A stretch of 64,000 bases of DNA from Tetradesmus obliquus. Lineage: Eukaryota; Chlorophyta; Chlorophyceae; Sphaeropleales; Scenedesmaceae. The stretch spans positions 4,650,501 through 4,714,500 of the forward strand of contig CP126196.1 of NCBI GenBank assembly GCA_030272155.1. The letters are read 5' to 3'. Numbering within the stretch: position 1 is the first letter of the stretch; each line of letters starts with the position of its first letter. Below are positions 47,438 through 60,485 of the stretch, piece after piece. A model generated the notes under the pieces. The model was not told the DNA's origin, searched no databases, and was given only the letters and a program-made list of their open reading frames with translations. The translations under genes were made by a program, and so were the position numbers.

Positions 47438-49713
47438 GGAGAGCAGCAATGTAACCGTAAGCAGGGCAGCAGCGTATTGGGTTCATGCAGCATGCGGTGC
47501 TCTGCAGCAGCTGCATGATGATAGCATCAAGTGAGCCATCAAAGACAGCCACCTCAACTTTTTGAGAGGGGATAGTTACATGTGGGTCCAACTTAAATGG
47601 TGTGAGCCACAACGGGTTGAACACAAAGTCTGAGACCAGAAAAGGAGAGTGAGCACCGAAGAATTTTAGCATCATACACAGCAGACATCTGCATGCTTGC
47701 AGGGCAGCTGCCAGCTCTGTTGTCATCCATCTGTAGCTGCAAGTAAAAAGAGCGCTGCATCATGCAGTGAGCCCCCTGCAGGCTTATGTCAGGGATTTGG
47801 CAAGCAACACAAGCACATGCAACACCTCTACACCTCCGCACCATGCGCAGAGACCGGAAAATGATAGCCGCCAGCGTGTGGGCTGTGCCTGTTGCTGCCC
47901 GCATTGCCTGCTCCGCATCTTTCGGGCCGCTTTTGAATGGCCGGCTGGCTGCATGAGCTGCTGCAGTGACGCCCGCAGCTTGCGCCTCTGGGCCCTGTCG
48001 GCAGTCAGCAGTGGGCGGTTGGCAAAGTCAGTGCAGTCACAACGCCGTATATTACATGTTCAGGTGCGGCAGCAGATGGCATGTGCTGCTGCAGCGACAC
48101 CCGCAGCTTGAGCCTCCGGACCCTGGCGGCAGTTAACAGTTGGCAGTTGGCAGGGTCAGCGCAGTCACAACACATACGTGTTCAAGTGCTGCAGTTGGCG
48201 GCATGTGCTGCTGCAGCGAAGCCCGCATCATGTGCCTCTGCACCCTGGCGGTTGGCAGGAAGCAGTCAGCATACGCAGATGCCAGGTGCTGTTGAAGAGA
48301 TGCTGGGAGATGGCTGGGGACAACAAGGGCGGCTTTGCCTGAGCAGCGGAGCAGGTATTGCTGTTGCTGCATGCTGGACCAACAAGGGTGCATACAGCAG
48401 CAGAGAGCACAGAACTGCTGCTGTGCCTGGCGTGGGTGTGCATGGTTGATGGTGTGACAAGGTGCGCGGGCGGCCTGCGGCTGTTATGTGCTGCTGCAGC
48501 AGCACCAGTTTGCAATCATGCACCACGTGCTGCAGCAGCGCCAGACTGCAACATTGGTTCAGCTGTTGCAGCACTGCCAGTGTGCATTGTTGTACCGCCT
48601 GCAGCGAGTGGGCACAGTGCTTCTGTGCTTTGGGCTTGCAGGAAAACTGGCGATGCCAACGTGCTTGCTGCCACCACCCAAATCTGAACCCCTGCGCTAC
48701 CCGCCTCAACATGCGAGTTATGACACAAAGTAACAAACAAATGGCACACCTGCCAGCTGCGCATCAGTGCCGCTGCCAGGTTGGCTGCTGGAGCCACAGT
48801 AGGTCCAATCAGCGGGCACAGCAGCCCTACGGGAGTTGGGCTTTGCAACGCGACCATGAGTGGATTCCAGAGTGAGAGCAGCGCTGCTGCCAGCTCGTGA
48901 CTGCCGGGGTCCAGGGGCTTTGGTGCGCAGCGCATTGCTGCTGCATGCATCGCCGTGAGTGCTGCTGCCAGTGCAGGCATGACGCCTGCAAGGGAGAGTG
49001 AATGGTATGATTTTGTGCATGTGTTTGAGTCTGCTGCAGCGCTGCGTGACAGCCCTGCTGGTGCCAGCCTGGTGCGAGGAGAGCACTTTCAAGTCACGGA
49101 AGGCATAACTGCAGGTAGCAATAGCATAACAATGCTTGCAGGAAAGGCGGCAGGGGCTGGGTGCTACTGCTGCTTTCTGTGTTAGCTCACACACAGCAAG
49201 TCCCGCACCGTGGCAGCAGCACTGGCTGCAAGTGCAGTGCTGCATGCAAGCATGCTGTGCGACTCAGCAGCACTTACCTGTCTGCGCCACCTGCTGCTTT
49301 ATCTGCATGCTGGCTGTGATCTGGTCCTTCTGGAGCCAGCAAATAACACACATGTTGCCGCTGTCTGCCAGCCAAGAGATGCACTCCTTTTGCTCTATGC
49401 TCAGTGCCGGCAGGTCTGCTGCTGTGCTCAGCAGGCTTGTAAATGCCATGCATATCTTCTCGATGATGCGGAAGGTGCTGAGCAGGCTCTGCAGGGGTTC
49501 ACAGGTAATGTCTGGCCCTACTGCTTTGGACAGGTCAGTAAGGTTCTGCAGGTACCCCAGCATATCGATGATTTGCTGGCGGTGCTGCTCAACATTGCCA
49601 GCATTCGCGTTGCTAAGCTGCGTCAAGAGCTGCTCGACGTCTGGTGCTGCAGCGCGCGACCAGTGCACACTGTGCACTCGCTCCCCGGCATGGGCGCCTT
49701 TGCCTGCTGGTCA
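44730..49713 (-). CDS. MYND zinc-finger protein, copy B (tandem paralogue; start unclear)
   Basis: This is a head-to-tail paralogue of the neighbouring downstream gene. Exons are 49278 to about 49680, 48750-48985, 47842-47994, 47094-47375, 46165-46714 and 44730-46015; the 153-bp third exon and 550-bp penultimate exon have exactly the lengths of their partners in copy A. The end carries CCNNPDC, CSGC, YCSREC and HWKQHKRMC, a MYND finger. The start is odd. The sequence matching copy A's MASRQRRG (here MTSRQRR, near 49713) is two bases short just afterwards, so this ATG reads into a stop. The frame that continues homology has no ATG nearby. Either an upstream exon supplies the start or this copy is losing function. 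A stretch around 47460-47720 is not resolved and overlaps a dispersed repeat. Confidence 0.5.
47563..47653 (-). repeat. Dispersed repeat, copy 3
   Basis: The same element, in sense orientation within MYND copy B, where it reads FVFNPLWLTPFK in an open frame. It may be intronic or exonised. Confidence 0.5.
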
Positions 49714-52700
49714 TTGTCGAGACGAAGGCTAACGTTACGTGAGGGCATGTCAAAACAACAGCATTTCCATTATTGACACATATGACCCTGAACGATATGC
49801 AAGACTTGCACATCGAAGACACGACAGGACATTTGAACAGTCACCAATGCCAAATTGTCACTGACAACTGACAGCTGCAGGATACAGCGACACCGAGCAG
49901 CGCAGCCCTACCGCCGATGCCTGCTGCCCGTGATTATGCATCAACGACAGCTAATGGTCAGTCAATCCGCTTCTACTGAGCTCGTCGGGAACACTGGCAT
50001 AGCTCTGCTGAAGACCCACAAGGCATTTGAGCAGTCACCAGAATGCAGTAGTCAGAGACACACACCTTGTTTCTCTGCGATGACACCTTGCCAATGCTTT
50101 GGAGGGGGTAAGGTAGGGGGTGGAGAGACCTTGCTCGCAAGATTATCCTCTACAAAAGTTGCACTCAACTGCAACAACTGCAACAACTGCAACTTGCGAT
50201 TTGGCCCAACCGTCAACACCACAGACCTACGCTACCTGGCGCCCCACCACATGCACAGTGCCACAGCACCTGCTGGCCCCCTCGGGCAATTGTTCCAAAC
50301 CACCCAAAAATAACATGCAACACAGCCTGCTGTGGTGCGCCACAGACGACAATCAGTTGACCCAGGTGGTCCAGCCATTTTGCTGCAAAAGACTGTCAAT
50401 AACACGCCAACACGCATGCTGTGAGATGCAAACACGCGGCGCGACGTTGCAGCAGCATGCGTGATGTGCGCGCCAGCAACACTCATATAATGCCAGCCAA
50501 GGAGACACAGCAGACACAGCAGAGTTAGGCCCAAACAAGACACACACCAAGTCGTTTGCAGGAGATCCATGAGCCACTGGCAGCATGATAGGGAGCTGCC
50601 CTACTGACATGCTGCAAACCATCAGGTGATGCTGCACAGTGTGCAGCATGCTGAGTACAAGCAGGGCAAGCAGTGCGACGACATGCGGAAGAGTGAGACA
50701 GCAGATTGCAAAACAAGACCTCACGGCAGCAGCCAAACCCCAATCAAAGAACCCATGTGTGCATGCTAACGGCACGGCTGCAGGCAAAGAGCTCCGTGCT
50801 AACGGTGCATGGAAGGGCCAGCTGCAACTGCAAGCCACCAAAACCCTAAAGACGGTCACACGCCGCAACTCGAACGCTTCTTGTGCAATTTCATGGTACG
50901 CTGATAATAAAGAGGCCAACGTGCACAATCCTGTTGGCTCCTTGGCATGGTGACACCCGTATGCTCAATCACCATGTCTGTTCCGCCTCCATGTGCTGCT
51001 GCTGCAGTGTACTGCTGCTGCTATAACTGACAATGCCTCAGCCCCACCACAACACACCCCGGAAAGAAGGCACCTAAGCTCCCTGATAGGCAGCTAACAC
51101 AATATAACACGCGTACTACTCACATACAAACAACAAAATGTAGGTGGTGCTGCACCGGATACCATTGTCAGCGTTGCAGAATTTGCTGACATAACTCACA
51201 TTCTCGGCAACTGACACAGCTGGAAAGATAGCGATTGTCACACGTTTCAATGGGTTGTAGAAAGAGTCCAGCCAGCCAGCCAACGCATGCTTGTTGCAGC
51301 ACCAGTACTGCACGAAACACTTCAGATGCTACGCAAAGAAGCCAACGAACCAAGCAGGCACATTCAAACAGCCGCTGCCCCAACAAGCACACCAGTAGCA
51401 CCCAAACCTGCCGTTCTACAACCATGCAGCACGCTTGGTGCACAGTTGCACCTTGAAACCTTTTTCCACACGAGTCCATACAAAGCACGCATGCATAATA
51501 CACAAAGCACGCATGCATGATACACTGGTTCTGCATCACAATGTCACCACCATCGCAACAATGTCTGGCAACACTAACCTGCGCAGCAGTCCTGTTGCAA
51601 CCCGCTGAAGATAGCACAATTACGACACATTGCCTCAGTGTAGCAGCTGACAACCCATTAGCTAGGATTGCATGCAGCTGTTTTGTTCAACTTCCGGACT
51701 TTCGGTTCCAACCTTCAACAACAATCTTCACAGCAAGCAGGATGAAACACGACACTGTTCAACACTGACAACGCTGCAGACTATTCACAGAGGTCAACAC
51801 TGGCAGCAACACCAAACGTGCTGCTTGCCGCCTGCCGTTTATTGCTGCATGTCATACGCAACAAAAGCAAATAAAGCTCAACCTCCAGAGTGCATGCTGC
51901 ACCGCAACACGACCGCACACATAACATTTTGTCAACACACCACAGCAGCTTGATTGCAGCTGCTCCCAAGCACAACACACCATCACCCTCTCTGTGCGGC
52001 GTACTGCGTCATAGCTGCATGATGCTACACTGTACATTCAGGTTTAGCACAGGGCCTGTTGCAGTTGCAGCAACTACCCCGCAAGGCAAAGAGAAAACAG
52101 CAAAACAATACAAACATAACTGCCTCTTAGAGCTGCCATCACACAAGTAACCGACCCTGGTAGGCTTGCCGTTCTCTACTGCCTGTCACCCACATTCAGC
52201 ACGTAGAGCTAGTCAAAGTGAGTCAAAGAAGAACAGAAACCAACCATGAGCACTGTGCAAGCACTGCTCAGTGTCGACAAAGCACGGGCGCTTCGCCAAT
52301 CACACGGCAGAACAGCAACGCCACCTGCTGCAACGCCAGAGCTAGCACCAGCAGACCAGCATGCCCTGTTGCACACCAGCCCACCCTGCAGCTGCTTATG
52401 CCTCATACACACTATCTCAGGCAGCAGAAGCCCAACCAGCTGCGCTGACAGCACAACTTTGTCTCGCCGCCAGCCAGGCACATTGTGCGCACTTCACACC
52501 ATCTCAAAGCTCCTTTCGCAGGAGGAACAGAGACCAAGAAAGAACATGGCAAAACATACAGCAGCTCTCCCCGCAAATGCACAGCGCATGCGCTGAACGC
52601 CTTAACCACCGACAGCAACGCTCTCTCTTTATCAAAAAGCAGAAGCACAGGGTATGCTGTGCTGCAGCTAATGTACACGGCTCGAGTGCTGCACTGAGCT

Positions 52701-53123
52701 GCACCAACCTATAAACAGAAGATACTAACGCTGCAACAAACAATTGATCACAGCAGCTTCTAGTCCATCCAGTGCATTAAACACCAGGAAGCCCAGGACA
52801 GCCCAATTCAGCTGCCTGAGGAAGCCGATTCACACTGCAACCATCCAGAAAGTGTCCTAAATCTACCCGCCCTGCACACACATTTTGCATGCAACGCATG
52901 CAAGAGCAGCTCCCTGGCCAGTCGAGTCATCATACTGCCTCGCAACTTGAAAACTCCTGAACAGCACGCTCGCAGCATGGCACAACTGGCTAAGCAACTT
53001 TTCACTAGGCTCCGCCACAACACACACAGCGCCATCGAACCATCGGCACGCACACATTGTCGCTCAGCCATGCTCAGCAGCATGCTGCAACCGCAAACTG
53101 CCTGAGCAAACCACAATCCCCTG
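49714..53123. other. 3.4-kb region without a supportable gene
   Basis: Open frames up to 191 codons exist on the minus strand (for example 50353-50928), but they have Cys/His-rich composition, no motif and no paired splice sites. The plus strand is A/C-rich and CAG tracts are scarce. A short direct repeat with CACAAAGCACGCATGCAT lies near 51480-51520. Confidence 0.5.
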
Positions 53124-53128
53124 TTACA
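53124..53128 (-). terminator. TGTAA polyadenylation-type signal
   Basis: TGTAA in the sense of the 417-residue hypothetical gene, about 155 bp after its stop. Confidence 0.5.
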
Positions 53129-53280
53129 GCAAAAACCAGACATGCAAATGCACATCTAGCTGGCCAGGCCCAGCAGTGCGCTCAGGCCATTTGTGAGCTG
53201 CTGAAATTGTGCACCAGCATCAACACAACACAGCGATGCAGCCACAACACCTGTGTGCATTCAGAGCAGTCATCACACAT

Positions 53281-54802
53281 CTAGCTGGCCAGGCCCAGCA
53301 GTGCGCTCACACCATTCGACAGCTCGCTGTAGTTGTGCACCAGCACGCCAGCCTCGATCAGAGCCAGCAGCAGCGCAGGGCTCAGCCGCCCCTGCAGCGC
53401 CTCATTCGCGCTACTCCTGAACTTCCTTTTGAGCTTGTTAGCACGCTTGAACTGGCCCAAAAGTAGAGACACAAATGCGCTACGGGCTGCCAGGCGGGCT
53501 TTTTCAGACTGGCTAAGCCCCTCCTGCTGAAGCAGGCTGCTGCTCAGGTCCTGGAAGGAAGGTGTGGATGCCTTGAAAGATGCGGCAGTGGTTGTGGCGG
53601 CTGTGTAGCAGGCGAATGCGGAAGATGAAAAGGCCGAGCTGCTGCTGCTGCTGCTGCCGGAAGCGGCACCCATCGAGAACGCCGGCTGCAGCTGCAGCTG
53701 CTGCTCCTGCTGCGCTGGCTGCACTGATTCAGAGATCAGCGCAGCAGCAGCAGCCTCTGCGATTGCATCGGTGAGTGATGCTGCTGGTGACAGCTGCCGC
53801 TCGAGCTTTGCAGGATGCTCCTGCTGATATTTCACAACCAGCTGCCGCACCACCAGTGCCACGGCTGCTGCCACACCCAGCCTCAAAGCTGGAATGCTTC
53901 CGATGTCACCGCTGAGGTCTAGCACCCCATACATCTGCTGAAACAGATCAATCAGCGACTTGTCAATCAACCCCTCCAGCAGGGAAAACCCTAGCAGGTT
54001 GTGCAGGTTCTGCGCGAGCTTCTCTAAACCCCAGCTGACGGCTGCGTTGCTGCCGAAGAGGCTGGAGGTTAGGGTTTTGAGCGCAGCCTGGCCTGCGCCG
54101 AGGGCTGAAGGGTTTAGGGCTGCTGAAACGCTGTCTAGCTTTGCCACATCACCAAGGACCTCGCAGACGTCGTCGAAGGATGCGGAGGAGACTCCAGGGT
54201 CGGTCAACTGCGCAGCAACAGGAAGTTTTGACCAGAGAGAAACAGGAAAATGAGCATGGTGTTGGACAGAGGGATGTGCAGGCAAGCTGCTGAGCTGCAC
54301 GTGCCAATCGTGAGCAGGGCTGTTGCAATGCACATGCCACACACACATTGCTGGTTCTCTGCTGCTGTGCCTGCTGCTGCCCACACATACTACCAGCACA
54401 TGCAGCTGTCAACACGCCAGCAACGCCGTGCACCTCAACACGCATGCACAAGCTAAACCAGACTAGCCCACTCACCATGCCCAGCAGCTTGCTGTTGCCT
54501 GCTGCTGCCTCTGCTGCCTCTGCCACTGTGCCCAGTGCCTGCGGAGGAGCAGCAGAAGCCCTGCGGGACAGTCCGATGCTGCAGCTGCCGCTGAATTGCC
54601 GCTGCATGCCGGTGTCCATGCTGCTCTTGCGCTGCATGGCAGAAGCAGCAGAGCTGCTGCAGCCTGTGGTGGATGCTGCATGGTGTGGCCTGGGGAGAGC
54701 GCATGCGCCTGCTGCTGCTGCGGATGATCTGCTGCTGCTGTGGGACGTGGCGCGGCCTGCTGCTGCGCGGCCCGTTGCAGCCGGGCGGGCTGTGAGCATC
54801 AT
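53281..54802 (-). CDS. Hypothetical protein with plastid-transit-like N-terminus
   Basis: Two exons, 54476-54802 and 53281-54207, join in phase to give 417 residues from MMLTARPAATGR to LLGLAS and a stop. The first 60 or so residues are rich in Ala, Ser and Arg with few acids, as in algal plastid transit peptides. The second exon holds an Ala-rich hydrophobic segment (LRLGVAAAVALVVRQLVV), a Gln/Ser-rich stretch and a basic segment (FKRANKLKRKFRSSANEAL). It ends in a hydrophobic ALLLALIEAGVLVHNY region. I do not recognise a family. The Ser run near the middle is a CTG repeat in coding sequence. A TGTAA signal sits about 150 bp after the stop. Confidence 0.5.
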
Positions 54803-56086
54803 GATGATGGCTCCTGTGGATTGAAACTGGATTCAAACAAAATTGGGGTCAGCAAGCTGAGGTGAGTTGGCCAGACTTGCACGGAAGAGCAATGCAGTCC
54901 CAGTGCTGCTGCTGGCGTTGCATGTGGTCCAGCTGGCATGCACCTAAGCATGCACCTAAGCATCGGGCACAGCAGCTGCGTTCAACTTAAAAATCTGACA
55001 TGTTTATACTAGTCGGCCAGCTGCACACAGCGATGGATGCTGCGGTAGTGCCTGCCGGGCAACTGACAGGCAGCTGCTCGTGGTAGGTTGGGCTGGCGAT
55101 GCTGTGCAGCTGGGCAGGGACTCACCCTTTCAGCAGCTCCTTTTAGCTTACTACTACGTTTTGCTTTGTTCTATTGCGCTAGAAAGCTGATCGCGAGGAG
55201 GCTAAGCTCTAGAGTGATGTGCTTAAACGAGCTGAACCAGGTCTATTTTAGGCGCTTTAGATAGAAGCGTTGTTGATGTTGTGTCTAAGATCAGTGAAAG
55301 ACAGCGGCCCGTGAGGGCTGCGCGTGCATGAAGGGGCTCCTGCTGAACAGGTCGCAGGTGTGACGTGTAGACGACGTAAGTCTACCACGCTGCATCCGCA
55401 GCTTACAGTATGTGTTTGTGCTGAGATGTTTCACACATCGAGTTTTCTATGTCATGGCGAATGTTGGGGTGCTCTGACTGCTGTATGGAAACTCCGGACT
55501 TGTGGCAGTCTGGCATGTTTTGTCATACATTTGATGCGAGCACACCGCGCCCAAGTGCCAACCCGGTAGGTCCCTGCGCTTGGATATAGCTCAAGCTTTT
55601 ACAAAATACATGCACCTCACGCAATGAAAAGGACGATAGAACAGATTTACCTCTACAGCCTGTAGCCAACTGCCAACTTGGCATTGCCTGCCGCAGGCAG
55701 ATGCTAACTTGGCATAAACTGCAGTGTGCACAGCACAGACACCTGCACTGCTGATGCCTGGAAGCACACTCCCACGCATACATGAGTTTCCTTCGAAGAT
55801 CCAGATGCAACAAGAGACACCTGAATTTTCACGGCGCTGGGTGGCTGGCGCCGCACCCACCGGGTGTGCAGACTGCACATGTCACACACTGACAAAGGTG
55901 TAGTTCATTGATCCATCATAGCAGCAATAGTTGCTTAAGTGCCAACCTTTCAAGTGATGTGACAGGAAAACCCCAAACACAGCTTTTGTCAGCAGCTGCA
56001 CAGGAAGCATCTGCCACTTCACACAAATCGCCAGCCATCGCTGCGTAGTGATTACTTCACTTTGATTGTTATGCTATGGCACTGCA
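54803..56086. other. Intergenic, no gene seen
   Basis: Upstream of the 417-residue gene and downstream of unknown-family copy 1. Short frames only. Confidence 0.5.
55599..55603 (-). terminator. Possible TGTAA polyadenylation signal
   Basis: TGTAA in the sense of the gene ending at 56087, about 485 bp downstream. The distance is long, so this is only a candidate. Confidence 0.5.
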
Positions 56087-56767
56087 TCACGCATCACCTG
56101 CTGCGCCTGCTGCCGCCTGTCCTCCAAACAGCAGCGCAGCAGCGTCAGGGTCGGCCACATCTGCAGCAGTCAGCCCAAGGCCTGCTGCAGCTGCTGCTGC
56201 TCCCGGCTGGCTGGCAAGCCACGCCATCACGCTGCGTCTGCCTGGCGTCATTCTCGCCATGAAAACATCTGCTGCTACAGCTGCTGACGGGCCCCGCAGC
56301 AGTGACAGCAGCACCTTAGCTTGCTCAGCAGTGAGCTCCCTGCCAGACAGCAGCCCAAAAAGTGGCGAGGCACACAGCGCTGCATTAGCCCTTGGCGCTT
56401 GCACTGCCTGTTGCGCCAGCTCCAGAATAGCTGCTGTTGGCAGCTGCGGCGCTGCAGGCAGCTCACATAACATCTCAATAACGTCCGGCCAGGTGGCTGT
56501 TGTTGCTTGGTCCGAGGTCTTGCAGCGCAACTGCACTGCCAGCCGCAGCAGCGCCTCTACTGCTGCTGCTGGCAGGTGGACTGTGGCGGTGTCCATGGGC
56601 TGAATAAACATGTCATACAGGTTGTTGGCCGCTGTTGAGAGACGGGTACCAAACGGCTGGAAGTTTGGGTCGCGGGCTGCTGCTTTGAAGGCGGCAACGA
56701 GCACGGTGAGGGCCACAGCCAGCAGGTCTGCGGTGCGGGCTGGTGTCAAATCCTGCAGCAGCTGCAG

Positions 56768-56806
<39 letters not shown>

Positions 56807-57689
56807 CTGTTGCTGACAACGGCAGGTGCAATGTAGTGAACTTGTGTGTTGCACATGTCATGCAACACATAGCATGCATGGCAAACTCTCTGTGAAAAGC
56901 ATGCATGGCATGCGCAGTTTGAGCAGGTTGGGGATGACATGATGTGCATGTGCCGACTGCACTGACGATAGCAAGTAATATCGGTGCTTGTGGCAATGCC
57001 AAATCTGCAATGCATGGCAGCTCTACATGTGTTGTATTCTCAACACACCTTAGAACAAACCATGAATCCTTTGTTGTACATCAGTGCTGCGCACTTACAT
57101 GCTCATTTGCAGGTCCGCCTATGCCTTCAAAGCAGCACAATCGCCGCAGCTCATCAGGCAGGTCAGCAGCCCACTCCTCCAGCGGGACAGCAGCACTGAA
57201 AGCCTGCACTCACACCTCAAAACAGGCGTATGCACGGTCCGCCAGCTGCTGGGCTGTGATTTGCACGCGTAAACCAGCCCGCATGAGCGCCTCCGCAGCA
57301 GCAAGTGGCACGCCAGGGATGGCCAGCAGCTGCTGGCTGCACTGGTTGATCGTGGCTGCTGTCACTGCCGGCTGGTGCAGCAGCCAGCGCAGCGCCTTGA
57401 TACTGTTGGTTTTTTCAGTTACTGCTGCAGCTGGTGCTGGGGCTGGTGCTGCTTCCAGCGCAGCTGCTGTTGCTGCTGTTGCAGCCTGCGCTGCTGCAGC
57501 TACGCTGCGCACCAGCAACGCACTGCTCAGCCGTTCACTGCACAGCTGCTGCAGTGCTCTGCTGCACGCCCACAGACGTACAGTGTCTTCTGCGACCAAT
57601 TGGTGCTGCACACAGGCATCAAGAGCTGCTGCTACACGCACTTGCTGCTTCTCTGCATCTGCACCTGCAGCATGCGCTGCAGCATCCAT
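56087..57689 (-). CDS. Unknown family, tandem copy 1 (possibly F-box-like)
   Basis: Exons about 57216-57689 (start MDAAAHAAG) and 56087-56752 encode an Ala/Leu-rich protein. Near residue 30 it has the pattern EDTVRLWACSRALQQLCS, which recalls an F-box helix, but this is weak. It then has SQQLLAIPGVPLAAAEALMRAG, and in the second exon DLTPARTADLLAVAL, LPAAAVEALLRLAVQL and a conserved end, [23 protein letters not shown] homologous stretch present in copy 2 (VPLEEWAADLP) lies at 57115-57205 behind an in-frame TGA, so it is probably intronic or lost here. Alternating Leu/Ala helices suggest an all-helical repeat fold. Function unknown. The intron ends in a CAG/CTG tract at 56770-56807. Confidence 0.5.
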
Positions 57690-59120
57690 CTGCCTGTTTA
57701 CAAAAAGCAGTGTGTTCAGAGATGTCAGGTGGGCAAGCCAAACATTGATACAGCTGCGTATTGCTCAGCAGCTGTGCAAGCACTGGCTGTACCTGCAACG
57801 TACTGTGCAGCCCGCAGCGTGGTGTAGTGAGACAGCTTACCTGTACCACGTGTTATGCGCTTCAGTTTACAATCTTGGTGACAGGCTTTAGATGCGATCG
57901 CAGTGTTGCTGATGCCCTGACGGACAGGTGCCTCGGCTGGGCACAGTTGCTGACGGAAGGGCAGCGGCTTGCTGTGTGGGGCAGTTGACATGTCATTCAA
58001 AGAGACAATATTTTTCAGTCAGCAGCAAATTAGAGTTGAAGTTACACCGAGCAAGTGGCTTGTCAAAGCAACAGGGTTCAGCCAGAGCTTCAACGTGCAG
58101 TGCAGCACTGCACATGTGACTGCACTGTGTAATACAGCACTGCACATGTGGTGTACATCAGGCGGGAGGTGCACCTTCAAACTTCAGGACTCTTCCTACG
58201 GAGCTTTACCTTGGTGTGAAGTGTGCAAATACCCTAGTCACTGCTTGTGGGTGCACTTGAGCCGGCTGCAGCGTGACGCTGCAGACTGCTCACTGCGTGG
58301 CATGGCACGCTTGAGCATGCCGACAGAAGCCACGCGACTCGCCCAAAAGACCACCTACCATGATTGACGTGACATGAGCATACACGCTGCACCCTTGCAA
58401 CCCGCCAATGCCTCCCGCTGGCGCAGCAGTGCCAACCCAACGCATGGTACCAACTGCAACCCTTATGTTTAGCCGAAGCAGATGCATTCCCCTGCTGCAG
58501 CATCAGCAGCTCCAACCTAGGGCAGCCGCGGCCGTGCCAACCCAGCGCATGCAACCAACTGCAATACTCCATACGCGAGGCTGCCTGCAGGACGCCGGGC
58601 AGGCCAGCGCACTGGGCCAGCACTCTGATGAGTGTGCCTATCCGTTAACCAGAGATGCGACCATGACCCCCTTGTCAGCTGTACACATGTAGAATGACGG
58701 ATTTGAGGCAAAGCCAGGACCTCGAAGGGCGCTGGTCATGCACATGTAAGACCAACCCCGTATCAAGACGAGCCCCAAAACAGAGACGCAGCACACCCAC
58801 CGCAAGAGAGACACATGCGGGTCATGCACTTGATCACTCTTTGAACAGCTACCGTAGCTAGTGTGACACTGGTCGGCACTATAACATCCAGCACTTTTTT
58901 GCAGCCCACAAGATGTTCTAGGATGCTTCAACAGCCTGCTTGCATGCAGCTGATGCAATTTCTATGTCAACAACACCCACCACCGCCGCCTGACAGTAAG
59001 CAAACTCAACAAACAAGCAACCCTGTGCAGCTACACCCAGGCCAGTGGCCACTGGAAGGAAGGCAGGCGCAGAACCTGCAGCAGCTACAGTCACCAGCCC
59101 AGCCCAGTCACTACCACTCG
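57690..59120. other. Intergenic, no gene seen
   Basis: Lies between unknown-family copies 1 and 2. Direct repeats of about 25 bp (GCACTGCACATGTG) occur near 58105-58150. Confidence 0.5.
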
Positions 59121-60485
59121 TCATCGTCTTATGCCAAACAGCAGCATAGCGGCCGCAGGATCCCGCACATCTGCAGCCGTCAGCCCCGGGCGCACTGCCG
59201 CTGCTGCTGCCCCCGGCTGGCTGGCAAGCCACAGCTCAACTGTGCACACGTCTAGTCCAGGGATCGCAACCTGACAAGACCTGGCTGCTGCTGCTGCCGG
59301 GCCCCGCAGCAGTGACAGCAGCCCCTCAACCTGCTCATCAGTGAGCTGCCTGCCAGGCAGCAGCTTCATAAATGGTTGCACACACAGTCCCGGATGGGCC
59401 CGCGGGAGGTGCGCTGCTTGCTGTGCTAGCTGCGCTGCCTGCTGTGCTAGCTCCACCAGTGCTGCTGTTGGCAGCTGCGCAGCCGCCGGCAGCTGGCAGA
59501 ATGAAACAACAATACCTGGCAAGTTGTGCAACAGCTCCAAGTTGATGTTCCGACCCTGTAACTGCACAGCCAGCCGCAGCAGCGCCTCCACTGCTGCTGC
59601 TGGCAGCTGAAATAACAAAGCGTAGGTTGACGGATAATCAAGCACATTGAAGACATTGTCGAATGCCTGGCTGCCCAAACTGACATGCTGGTTGCTGCTC
59701 AAGCGCACATGTGCCGCCACGTTGAGGGCCACAGCCAGCAGGTCTGCTGCACGGGCTGGTGTAAGATCCCACACCATCTGTGGCACCACCACCACCAGCA
59801 GCAGCAGCAGCAGAAGCAGCAATGAAATTGCATTTAAAAGCAGCAGTTGGGAAAAGCTGCTTCTGCACATCACGCTGCTGTATGTTGCATAATATGTCGC
59901 ATGTAGCTGTACATTTTCTTGTTCACAGCTCAAAGTCTGTTTTCAAGTTGCAGTGTGCACACGCTGGAAGACACACCATTGAACCGTTACTTTGTTTTGA
60001 TGTGGTTTCGTCAGTGCTGCCCAACTCACTTGCTTGATTGCAAATGATCCTATTGTCTAGCAGCAGCACGCTCGCTGCAGCTCTGCGGGCAGGTCGGCAG
60101 CCCACTCCTCCAGAGGCACCCCAGCAGCACTGAAAGCCTGCACCCACAACCCCAGCCCGTCAAAGCACTGATATGCATGGGCCGCCAGCTGTTGTGCTGT
60201 GATTTGCACCCGCAGCCCAGCCCGCACGAGCGCCTCCGCAGCAGCAAGTGGCACGCCAAGGATGGCCAGCAGCTGCTGGCTGCACTGGTTGATCACGGCT
60301 GCTGTCTCTGCCGGCAGGCGCAGCAGCCAGCACAGCGCCTGCATGCTGTTGGCCTCATCTGTAACTGCTGCAGCTGGTGGTGGTGCTGGTGCTGCTTCCC
60401 TCGCAGCTGCTGTTGCAGCTGTTGCAGCCTGTGCTGCTGCTGCCACGGCGTTGCTGCTGTGCATTATGTCTGCATCTGCATGCAT
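59121..60485 (-). CDS. Unknown family, tandem copy 2 (lacks the N-terminal part)
   Basis: Paralogue of the gene at 56.1-57.7 kb. The first piece (60485 down to about 60070) starts MHADADIMHSS and enters homology only at the Ala-rich linker, so it lacks the F-box-like segment found in copies 1 and 3. It keeps SQQLLAILGVPLAAAEALVR, QITAQQLAAHAYQCFDGLGL and VPLEEWAADLP. The last exon, 59121-59777, runs from MVWDLTPARAADLL to LTAADVRDPAAAMLLFG and a stop. The exact donor near 60065 is unclear. It may be a truncated but expressed copy, or the true first exon was not found. Confidence 0.5.

Noticed and set aside
50353-50928. 191-codon minus-strand frame
   Set aside because: Hydrophobic and Cys-rich without a recognisable pattern, and no neighbouring exon joins it.
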